64,000 bases of DNA from Saccoglossus kowalevskii (Eukaryota > Hemichordata > Enteropneusta > Harrimaniidae), in the NCBI RefSeq assembly GCF_000003605.2, contig NW_003130646.1, positions 1 to 64,000 of the forward strand, given 5' to 3'. The stretch's first letter is position 1, and the number at the start of each line of letters is the position of its first letter. Position numbers and translations under genes: made by a program. Below, piece by piece: positions 54,122 to 64,000 of the stretch. A model generated the notes under the pieces. That model saw nothing but the letters and a program-made list of their open reading frames with translations, was not told the DNA's origin and ran no database searches.

Positions 54122-54894
54122 AGATGTGGATACTGTGAACTGTGTGATCCAGTATTATAGCTACTAATTACAATGTATTCAGATGTGGATACTGTGAACT
54201 ATGTGATCCAGAATTATAGCTACTAATTACAATGTATTCAGATGTGGATATTGTGAAATGTGTGATCCAGTATTATAGCTACTAATTACAATGTATTCAG
54301 ATGTGGATACTGTGAACTGTGTGATCCAGTATTATAGCTACTAATTACAATGTATTCAGATGTGGATACTGTGAACTGTGTGATCCAGAATTATAACTAC
54401 TAATTACAATGTATTCAGATGTGGATTCTGTGAACTGTGTGATCCAGTATTATAGCTACTAATTACAATGTATTCAGATGTGGATACTGTGAACTGTGTG
54501 ATCCAGAATTATATCTACTAATTACAATGTATTCAGATGTGGATTCTGTGAACTGTGTGATCCAGTATTATAGCTACTAATTACAATGTATTCAGATGTG
54601 GATACTGTGAACTGTGTGATCCAGAATTATATCTACTAATTACAATGTATACAGATGTGGATTTTGTGAACTGTGTGATCCATTATTATAGCTACTAATT
54701 ACAATGTATTCAGATGTGGATACTGTGAACTGTGTGATCTTGTATTATAGCTACTAATTACAATGTATTCAGATGTGGATACTGTGAACTGTGTGATCCA
54801 GTATTATAGCTACTAATTACAATGTATTCAGATGTGGATACTGTGAACTGTGTGATCCAGTGTTATATCTACTAATTACAATGTATTCAGATGT

Positions 54895-55630
54895 GGATCC
54901 TGTGAACTGTGTGATCCAGTATTATAGCTACTAATTACAATGTATTCAGATGTGGATACTGTGAACTGTGTGATCCAGTATTATAGCTACTAATTACAAT
55001 GTATTCAGATGTGGATACTGTGAACTGTGTGATCCAGTATTATAGCTACTAATTACAATGTATTCAGATGTGGATACTGTGAACTGTGTGATCCAGTATT
55101 ATAGCTACTAATTACAATGTATTCAGATGTGGATACTGTGAACTGTGTGATCCAGTATTATAGCTACTAATTACAATATATTCAGATGTGGATACTGTGA
55201 ACTGTGTGATCCAGTATTATAGCTACTAATTACAATGTATTCAGATGTGGATTCTGTGAACTGTGTGATCCAGTATTATAGCTACTAATTACAATGTATT
55301 CAGATGTGGATACTGTGAACTGTGTGATCCAGAATTATATCTACTAATTACAATGTATTCAGATGTGGATCCTGTGAACTGTGTGATCCAGTATTATAGC
55401 TACTAATTACAATGTATTCAGATGTGGATACTGTGAACTGTGTGATCCAGTATTATAGCTACTAATTACAATGTATTCAGATGTGGATACTGTGAACTGT
55501 GTGATCCAGTATTATAGCTACTAATTACAATGTATTCAGATGTGGATACTGTGAACTGTGTGATCCAGTGTTATAGCTACTAATTACAATGTATTCAGAT
55601 GTGGATACTGTGAACTGTGTGATCCAGAAT
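54895..55630. repeat. 8-monomer GGATCC pair, distal copy
   Basis: GGATCC at 54,895 and 55,367, 472 bp apart, with AATATATTC, GATTCTG and CAGAATTATATC before the second and CCAGTGTT at +198 after it, as at 11,235-11,970. The downstream order also resembles the 21-monomer HOR units of 15-18 kb. Confidence 0.87.
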
Positions 55631-56221
55631 TATAGCTACTAATTACAATGTATTCAGATGTGGATACTGTGAACTGTGTGATCCAGTATTATAGCTACTA
55701 ATTACAATGTATTCAGATGTGGATACTGTGAACTGTGTGATCCAGTATTATAGCTACTAATTACAATGTATTCAGATGTGGATACTGTGAACTGTGTGAT
55801 CCAGTGTTATAGCTACTAATTACAATGTATTCAGATGTGGATACTGTGAACTGTGTGATCCAGAATTATAGCTACTAATTACAATGGATTCAGATGTGGA
55901 TTCTGTGAACTGTGTGATCCAGTATTATAGCTACTAATTACAATGTATTCAGATGTGGATACTGTGAACTGTGCGATCCAGAATTATATCTACTAATTAC
56001 AATGTATTCAGATGTGGATACTGTGAACTGTGTGATCCATGTATTATAGCTACTAATTACAATGTATTCAGATGTGGATACTGTGAACTGTGTGATCTAG
56101 TATTATAGCTACTAATTACAATGTATTCAGATGTGGATACTGTGAGCTGTGTGATCCAGTATTATAGCTACTAATTACAATGTATTCAGATGTGGATACT
56201 GTGAGCTTTGTGGTCCAGTAT

Positions 56222-56640
56222 TATAGCTACTAATTACAATGTATTCAGATGTGGATACTGTGAACTGTGTGATCCAGTATTATAGCTTCTAATTACAATG
56301 TATTCAGATGTGGATACTGTGAACTGTGTGATCCAGTATTATAGCTACTAATTACAATGTATTCAGATGTGGATACTGTGAACTGTGTGATGCAGTATTA
56401 TAGCTACTAATTACAATGTATTCAGATGTGGATACTGTGAACTGTGTGATCCAGAATTATAGCTACTAATTACAATGTATTCAGATGTGGATACTGTGAT
56501 CTGTGTGATCCAGAATTATAGCTACTAATTACAATGTATTCAGATGTGGATACTGTGAACTGTGTGATCCAGTATTATAGCTACTAATTACAATGTATTC
56601 AGATGTGGATACTGTGAACTGTGTGATCCAGAATTATAGC
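56222..56640. repeat. 10-monomer duplication, left copy
   Basis: TATAGCTTCT (56,281), GTGATGCAG (about 56,388), GATCTGTGTG with CAGAATT, and CAGAATT. Each recurs 590 bp (10 x 59) on. GTGATGCAG removes the regular GATC site. TAGCTTCT is found only in this pair. Confidence 0.88.
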
Positions 56641-56811
56641 TACTATTTACAATGTATTCCGATGTGGATACTGTGAACTGTGTGATCCAGTATTATAGCT
56701 ACTAATTACAATGTATTCCGATGTGGATACTGTGAACTGTGTGATCCAGTATTATAGCTACTAATTACAATGTATTCAGATGTGGATACTGTGAACAGTG
56801 TGATCCAGTAT

Positions 56812-57231
56812 TATAGCTACTAATTACAATGTATTCAGATGTGGATACTGTGAACTGTGTGATCCAGTATTATAGCTTCTAATTACAATGTATTCAGATG
56901 TGGATACTGTGAACTGTGTGATCCAGTATTATAGCTACTAATTACAATGTATTCAGATGTGGATACTGTGAACTGTGTGATGCAGTATTATAGCTACTAA
57001 TTACAATGTATTCAGATGTGGATACTGTGAACTGTATGATCCAGTATTATAGCTACTAATTACAATGTATTCAGATGTGGATACTGTGATCTGTGTGATC
57101 CAGAATTATAGCTACTAATTACAATGTATTCAGATGTGGATACTGTGAACTGTGTGATCCAGTATTATAGCTACTAATTACAATGTATTCAGATGTGGAT
57201 ACTGTGAACTGTGTGATCCCAGAATTATAGC
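56812..57231. repeat. 10-monomer duplication, right copy
   Basis: TATAGCTTCT at 56,871 and GTGATGCAG about 590 bp after their left counterparts. The copy has GTATGATCC where the left has GTGTGATCC with CAGAATT, and ends near a 1-bp insertion, GATCCCAGAATT (about 57,218). Confidence 0.88.
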
Positions 57232-57279
57232 TACTAATTACAATGTATTCAGATGTGGATACTGTGAACTGTGTGATCT

Positions 57280-57830
57280 AGTATTATAGCTACTAATTAC
57301 AATGAATTCAGATGTGGATACTGTGAACTGTGTGATCCAGTATTATAGCTACTAATTACAATGTATTCAGATGTGGGTACTGTGAACTATGTGATCCAGA
57401 ATTATAGCTACTAATTACAATGTATTCAGATGTGGATACTGTGAAATGTGTGATCCAGTATTATAGCTACTAATTACAATGTATTCAGATGTGGATACTG
57501 TGAACTGTGTGATCCAGTATTATAGCTACTAATTACAATGTATTCAGATGTGGATACTGTGAACTGTGTGATCCAGAATTATAACTACTAATTACAATGT
57601 ATTCAGATGTGGATTCTGTGAACTGTGTGATCCAGTATTATAGCTACTAATTACAATGTATTCAGATGTGGATACTGTGAACTGTGTGATCCAGAATTAT
57701 ATCTACTAATTACAATGTATTCAGATGTGGATTCTGTGAACTGTGTGATCCAGTATTATAGCTACTAATTACAATGTATTCAGATGTGGATACTGTGAAC
57801 TGTGTGATCCAGAATTATAGCTACTAATTA
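57280..57830. repeat. Copy of the 3.0-3.55 kb block
   Basis: GATCTAG, GAATTC (57,304), GTGGGTACTGTGAACTATG with CAGAATT, GAAATGTG, CAGAATTATAAC, GATTCTG, CAGAATTATATC, GATTCTG and CAGAATTATAG follow the order at 2,992-3,540. The GAATTC sites are 54,280 bp apart, exactly 920 x 59. This is the longest-range match found. Confidence 0.9.
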
Positions 57831-58159
57831 CAATGTATTCAGATGTGGATACTGTGAACTGTGTGATCCAGTATTATAGCTACTAATGACAATGTATTCA
57901 GATGTGGATACTGTGAACTGTGTGATCCAGTATTATAGCTACTAATTACAATGTATTCAGATGTGGATACTGTGAACTGTGTGATCCAGTATTATAGCTA
58001 CTAATTACAATGTATTCAGATGTGGATACTGCGAACTGTGTGATCCAGTATTATAGCTACTAATTACAATGTATTCAGATGTGGATACTGTGAACTGTGT
58101 GATCCAGTATTATAGCTACTAATTACAATGTATTCAGATGTGGATACTGTGAACTGTGT

Positions 58160-58900
58160 GATCCAGAATTATATCTACTAATTACAATGTATTCAGATGT
58201 GGATACTGTGAACTGTGTGATCCAGCATTATAGCTACTAATTACATTGCATTCAGATGTGGATACTGTGAACTGTGTGATCCAGTATTATAGCTACTAAT
58301 TACAATGTATTCAGATGTGGATACTGTGAACTGTGTGATCCAGTATTATAGCTACTAATTACAATGTATTCAGATGTGGATACTGTGAACTGTGTGATCT
58401 ACTATTATAGCTACTAATTACAATGTATTCAGATGTGGATACTGTGAACTGTGTGATCCAGTATTATAGCTACTAATTACAATTTATTCAGATGTGGATA
58501 CTGTGAACTATGTGTTCCAGAATTATAGCTACTAATTACAATGTATTCAGATGTGGATACTGTGAACTGTGTGATCCAGTATTATAGCTACTAATTACAA
58601 TGTATTCAGATGTGGATACTGTGAACTGTGTGATCCAGTATTATAGCTACTAATTACAATGTATTCAGATGTGAATACTGTGAACTGTGTGATCCAGTAT
58701 TAGAGCTACTAATTACAATGATTCAGATGTGGATACTGTGAACAGTGTGATCCAGTATTATAGCTACTAATTACAATGTATTCAGATGTGGATTCAGTAA
58801 ACTGTGTGATCCAGAATTATAGCTACTAATTACAATGTATTCAGATGTGGATACTCTGAACTGTGTGATCCAGTGTTATAGCTACTAATTACAATGTATT
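58160..58900. repeat. 20-monomer HOR, left copy (block T)
   Basis: CAGAATTATATC, CCAGCATT with ACATTGCATTC (58,222), GATCTACTATT, ACAATTTATTC, GAACTATGTGTTCC, TATTAGAGC with deleted ACAATGATTCAG, CAGTAAACTG and ACTCTGAAC with CAGTGTT. The right copy is offset 1,179 bp (20 x 59 minus 1, from the shared deletion). Confidence 0.9.
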
Positions 58901-59338
58901 CAGATGTGGATACTGTGAACTGTGTGATCCAGTATTATAGCTACTAATTACAATGTATTCAGATGTGGATACTGTGAACTGTGTGATCCAGAATTATATC
59001 TACTAATTACAATGTATTCAGATGTGGATTCTGTGAACTGTGTGATCCAGTATTATAGCTACTAATTACAATGTATTCAGATGTGGATACTGTGAACTGT
59101 GTGATCCAGAATTATAGCTACTAATTACAATGTATTCAGATGTGGATACTGTGAACTGTGTGATCCAGTTTTATAGCTACTAATGACAATGTATTCAGAT
59201 GTGGATACTGTGAACTGTGTGATCCAGTATTATAGCTACTAATTACAATGTATTCAGATGTGGATACTGTGAACTGTGTGATCCAGTATTATAGCTACTA
59301 ATTACAATGTATTCAGATGTGGATACTGTGAACTGTGT

Positions 59339-60078
59339 GATCCAGAATTATATCTACTAATTACAATGTATTCAGATGTGGATACTGTGAACTGTGTGAT
59401 CCAGCATTATAGCTACTAATTACATTGCATTCAGATGTGGATACTGTGAACTGTGTGATCCAGTATTATACCTACTAATTACAATGTATTCAGATGTGGA
59501 TACTGTGAACTGTGTGATCCAGTATTATAGCTACAAATTACAATGTATTCAGATGTGGATACTGTGAACTGTGTGATCTACTATTATAGCTACTAATTAC
59601 AATGTATTCAGATGTGGGTACTGTGAACTGTGTGATCCAGTATTATAGCTACTAATTACAATTTATTCAGATGTGGATACTGTGAACTATGTGTTCCATA
59701 ATTATAGCTACTAATTACAATGTATTCAGATGTGGATACTGTGAACTGTGTGATCCAGTATTATAGCTACTAATTACAATGTATTCAGATGTGGATACTG
59801 TGAACTGTGTGATCCAGTATTATAGCTACTAATTACAATGTATTCAGATGTGGATACTGTGAACTGTGTGATCCAGTATTAGAGCTACTAATTACAATGA
59901 TTCAGATGTGGATACTGTGAACTGTGTGATCCAGTATTATAGCTACTAATTACAATGTATTCAGATGTGGATACAGTAAACTGTGTGATCCAGAATTATA
60001 GCTACTAATTACAATGTATTCAGATGTGGATACTCTGAACTGTGTGATCCAGTGTTATAGCTACTAATTACAATGTAT
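59339..60078. repeat. 20-monomer HOR, right copy (block T)
   Basis: All eight markers of the left copy recur in order from CCAGCATT at 59,401. Private changes are TATACCTAC, CTACAAATT, GTGGGTACTG and GTTCCATAATT. A shortened relative is at 23.2-23.7 kb and another at 19.1-19.6 kb. Confidence 0.9.
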
Positions 60079-60349
60079 TCAGATGTGGATACTGTGAACT
60101 GTGTGATCCAGTATTATAGCTACTAATTACAATGTATTCAGATGTGGATACTGTGATCTGTGTGATCCAGTGTTATAGCTACTAATTACAATGTATTCAG
60201 ATGTGGATACTGTGAACTGTGTGATCCAGAATTATAGCTACTAATTACAATGTATTCGGATGTGGATTCTGTGAACTGTGTGATCCAGTATTATAGCTAC
60301 TAATTACAATGTATTCAGATGTGGATACTGTGAACTGTGTGATCCAGAA

Positions 60350-63300
60350 TTATATCTACTAATTACAATGTATACAGATGTGGATTTTGTGAACTGTGTG
60401 ATCCAGTATTATAGCTACTAATTACAATGTATTCAGATGTGGATACTGTGAATTGTGTGATCTTGTATTATAGCTACTAATTACAATGTATTCAGATGTG
60501 GATACTGTGAACTGTGTGATCCAGTATTATAGCTGCTAATTACAATGTATTCAGATGTGGATACTCTGAACTGTGTGATCCAGTGTTATAGCTACTAATT
60601 ACAATGTATTCAGATGTGGATACTGTGAACTGTGTGATCCATGTATTATAGCTACTAATTACAATGTATTCAGATGTGGATACAGTGAACTGTGTGATCC
60701 AGAATTATAGCTACTAATTACAATGTATTCAGATGTGGATACTGTGAACTGTGTGATCCAGTGTTATAGCTACTAATTACAATGTATTCAGATGTGGATA
60801 CTGTGAACTGTGTGATCCAGTATTATAGCTACTGATTACAATGTATTCAGATGTGGATACTGTGAACTGTGTGATCCAGTGTTATAGCTACTAATTACAA
60901 TGTATTCAGATGTGGATACTGTGAACTGTGTGATCGAGAATTATAGATACTAATTACAATGTATTCAGATGTGGATTCTGTGAACTGTGTGATCCAGTAT
61001 TATAGCTACTATTTACAATGTATTCAGATGTGGATACTGTGAACTGTGTGATCCAGAATTATATCTACTAATTACAATGTATTCAGATGTGGATTCTGTG
61101 AACTGTGTGATCCAGTATTATAGCTACTAATTACAATGTATTCAGATGTGGATACTGTGAACTGTGTGATCCTGTATTATAGCTACTAATTACAATGTAT
61201 TCAGATGTGGATACTGTGAACTGTGTGATCCAGTATTATAGCTACTAATTACAATGTATTCAGATGTGGATACTGTGAACTGTGTGATCCAGTATTATAG
61301 CTACTAATTACAATGTATTCAGATGTGGATACTGTGAACTCTGTGGTCCAGTATTATAGCTACTAATTACAATGTATTCAGATGTGGATACTGTGAACTG
61401 TGTTATCCAGTATTATAGCAACTAATTACAATGAATTCAGATGTGGATACTGTGAACTGTGTGATCCAGTATTATAGCTACTAATTACAATGTATTCAGA
61501 TGTGGATACTGTGAACTGTGTGATCCAGTATTATAGCTACTAATTACAATATATTTAGATGTGGATACTGTGAACTGTGTGATCCAGTATTATAGCTACT
61601 AATTACAATGTATTCAGATGTGGATACTGTGAACTGTGTGATCCAGTATTATAGCTACTAATTACAATGTATTCAGATGTGGATACTGTGAACTGTGTGA
61701 TCCAGTGTTATAGCTACTAATTACAATGTATTCAGATGTGGATACTGTGAACTGTGTAATCCAGAATTATAGCTACTAATTACAATATATTCAGATGTGG
61801 ATTCTGTGAACTGTGTGATCCAGTATTATAGCTACTAATTACAATGTATTCAGATGTGGATACTGTGAACTGTGTGATCCAGAATTATATCTACTAATTA
61901 CAATGTATTCAGATGTGGATACTGTGAACTGTGTGATCCAGTATTATAGCTACTAAGTCCAATGTATTCAGATGTGGATGCTGTGAACTGTGTGATCCAG
62001 TATTATAGCTACTAATTACAATGTATTTAGATGTGGACACTGTGAACTGTGTGATCCAGTATTATAGCTACTAATTACAATGTATTCAGATGTGGATACT
62101 GTGAACTGAGTGATCTAGTATTATAGCTACTAATTACAATGTATTCAGATGTGGATACTGTGAACTGTGTGATCTAGTATTGTAGCTACTAATTACAATG
62201 TATTCAGATGTGGATACTGTGAACTGTGTGATACAGTATTATAGCTACTAATTACAATGTATTCAGATGTGGATACTGTGAACTGTTTTGATCCAGAATT
62301 ATAGCTACTAATTACAATGTATTCAGATGTGGATACTGTGAACTGTGTGATCCAGTATTATAGCTACTAATTACAATGTATTCAGATGTGGATACTGTGA
62401 ACTGTGTGATCCAGTATTATAGCTACTAATCACAATGTATTCAGATGTGGATTCTGTGAACTGTGTGATCCAGCATTAATAGCTACTAATTACAATGTAT
62501 TCAGATGTGGATACTGTGAACTGTGTGATCCAGAATTATATCTACTAATTACAATGTATTCAGATGTGGATCCTGTGAACTGTGTGATCCAGTATTATAG
62601 CTACTAATTACAATGTATTCAGATGTGGATACTGTGAACTGTGTGATCCAGTATTATAGCTACTAATTACAATGTATTCAGATGTGGATACTGTGAACTG
62701 TGTGATCCAGAATTATAGCTACTAATTACAATGTATTCAGATGTGGATACTGTGAACTGTGTGATCCAGTATTATAGCTACTAATTACAATGTATTCAGA
62801 TGTGGATACTGTGAACTCTGTGATCCAGTATTATAGCTACTAATTACAATGTATTCAGATGTGGATACTATGAACTGTGTGATCCAGTGTTATAGCTACT
62901 AATTACAATGTATTCAGATGTGGATACTGTGAACTGTGTGATCCAGAATTATAGCTACTAATTACAATGTATTCAGATGTGGATTCTGTGAACTGTGTGA
63001 TCCAGTATTATAGCTACTAATTACAATGTATTCAGATGTGGATACTGTGAACTGTGTGATCCTGTATTATAGCTACTAATTACAATGTATTCAGATGTGG
63101 ATACTGTGAACTGTGTGATCCAGTATTATAGCTACTAATTACAATGTATTCAGATGTGGATACTGTGAACTGTGTGATCCAGTATTATAGCTACTAATTA
63201 CAATGTATTCAGATGTGGATACTGTGAACTGTGTGATCCAGTATTATAGCTACTAATTACAATGTATTCAGATGTGGATACTGTGAACTGTGTGATCCAT

Positions 63301-64000
63301 TATTATAGCTACTAATTACAATTTATTCAGATGTGGATACTGTGAACTGTGTGATCCAGTATTATAACTACTAATTACAATGTATTCAGATGTGGATACT
63401 GCGAACTGTGTGATCCAGTATTATAGCTACTAATTACAATGTATTCAGATGTGGATACTGTGAACTGTGTGATCCAGTATTATAGCTACTAATTACAATG
63501 TATTCAGATGTGGATACTGTGAACTGTGTGATCCAGTATTATAGCTACTAATTACAATGTATTCAGATGTGGATACTGCGAACTGTGTGATCCAGTATTA
63601 TAGCTACTAATTACAATGTATTCAGATGTGGATACTGTGATCTGTGTGATCCAGAATTATAGCTACTAATTACAATGTATTCAGATGTGGATACTGTGAA
63701 CTGTGTGATCCAGTATTATAGCTACTAATTACAATATATTCAGATGTGGATACTGTGAACTGTGTGATCCAGTATTATAGCTACTAATTACAATGTATTC
63801 AGATGTGGATACTGTGAACTGTGTGATCCAGTATTATAGCTACTAATTACAATGTATTCAGATGTGGATACTGTGAACTGTGTGATCCAGTATTATAGCT
63901 ACTAATTACAATGTATTCAGATGTGGATACTGTGAACAGTGTGATCCAGTATTATAGCTACTAATTACAATGTATTCAGATGTGGATACTGTGAACTGTG
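60350..64000. repeat. Right end of the window
   Basis: About 62 monomers with cassettes near 60.89 and 61.70 kb, a block W copy at 61.88-62.19 kb, GAATTC at 61,433, GGATCC at 62,568, three 1-bp insertions (GATCCATGTATT near 60,640; GTTTTGATCC near 62,286; CAGCATTAATAGC near 62,472) and near-consensus copies to the end. The last base is inside a monomer, so the array continues. Confidence 0.85.

Larger units (their letters stand above)
1..64000. repeat. 59-bp satellite array filling the window
   Basis: A 59-bp unit repeats head to tail in one orientation from base 1 to base 64,000, about 1,084 times. Numbering the unit from the CTAC that follows TATAG, the landmarks are a TAATTA palindrome at unit positions 5-10, ATG at 13-15, ATACTG at 29-34, GATC at 45-48 and CAGTAT at 49-54. 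By eye most copies differ from consensus at 0 to 3 positions. Consensus composition is 18 A, 21 T, 8 C, 12 G with no CpG. All length changes are 1 bp. There are no spacers, no inverted monomers and no inserted elements. Stops occur on both strands, and the 59-bp length rotates them through all frames, so the array is non-coding. Such arrays are typical of eukaryotic constitutive heterochromatin. The family and species are not recognised. Confidence 0.99.

Noticed and set aside
1-64000. CRISPR array
   Set aside because: The units abut with no unique spacers; the whole 59 bp is conserved, as in a satellite.
1-64000. Coding tandem-repeat protein (large ORF)
   Set aside because: 59 is not divisible by 3 and the unit has TAA, TGA and TAG on the plus strand and several stops on the minus strand, so every frame closes within about 35 codons in the consensus.
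1-64000. Centromere protein B box
   Set aside because: No copy has the paired CG-containing motif. The TTCGGATGTGG variants (for example near 24,500 and 29,870) give only the left TTCG and lack the CGGG part.
1-64000. Telomeric or simple-sequence repeat
   Set aside because: No short G-rich telomere-like unit is present; the only period is 59 bp and its multiples.
1-64000. Embedded transposon, LTR or virus-derived element
   Set aside because: Monomer phase is accounted for from end to end by 1-bp changes only, which leaves no room for an insertion.
1-64000. tRNA, snRNA or other RNA gene inside the unit
   Set aside because: The only stem is a 6-bp ATACTG/CAGTAT pairing; there are no promoter boxes or conserved RNA folds.
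1-64000. Bacterial or phage origin with iterons
   Set aside because: Iteron arrays are short and next to a replication gene; over a thousand copies with no gene do not fit.
1-64000. Fixed HOR period across the whole window
   Set aside because: Marker spacings give 3, 5, 7, 8, 9, 10, 11, 13, 16, 20 and 21 monomers in different places, and only 15.4-18.7 kb holds one long period for more than two copies.
1-64000. Assignment to a named species or satellite family
   Set aside because: I do not recognise the unit, and nothing unique flanks it in the window to identify the genome.

Overview
The whole 64 kb window is one tandem satellite array. A 59-bp monomer repeats head to tail in one orientation about 1,084 times, from the first base to the last. 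I see no gene, RNA gene, transposon, LTR or other non-satellite sequence anywhere. Both array ends lie outside the window. The consensus is AT-rich (20 G/C of 59, about 34% GC) and has no CpG. Because 59 is not a multiple of 3 and the monomer carries several stops on each strand, no frame stays open beyond about 35 codons in the consensus. A pure array this long points to eukaryotic constitutive heterochromatin (centromeric, pericentromeric, subtelomeric or sex-chromosome). I do not recognise the monomer and cannot name the species.

The array keeps its register very well. Reading monomer by monomer I found 41 length changes, all of 1 bp (22 insertions, 19 deletions, net +3). This equals the phase shift between the first and last monomer (63,959 bp = 1,084 x 59 + 3), so no larger insertion or deletion seems to be hidden.

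Layout: 0-1.3 kb has a fresh 7-monomer duplication. 1.8-3.6 kb is an indel-rich stretch whose variants recur near 39, 49-50, 53-54 and 57 kb. 3.6-11 kb is mostly near-consensus with local 10-, 11-, 13- and 16-monomer duplications. 11-19 kb holds the clearest higher-order repeat (HOR), a 21-monomer (1,239 bp) unit in two full copies plus a partial one, with 3-monomer duplications just before it. 19-36 kb is a mosaic built around a 4-monomer variant cassette. 37.7-38.8 kb is a second indel cluster. 38-55 kb holds blocks copied from elsewhere in the window. 56-60 kb has 10- and 20-monomer duplications, and the array then runs to the window end.

The main biology visible is array evolution. There is no single fixed HOR. 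Local tandem duplications of many sizes (1, 3, 5, 7, 8, 9, 10, 11, 13, 16, 20 and 21 monomers) are overlaid by near-identical blocks tens of kb apart that share rare substitutions and rare 1-bp indels. This fits repeated unequal exchange or conversion-like copying in register. No protein-coding or RNA-based system is supported here.
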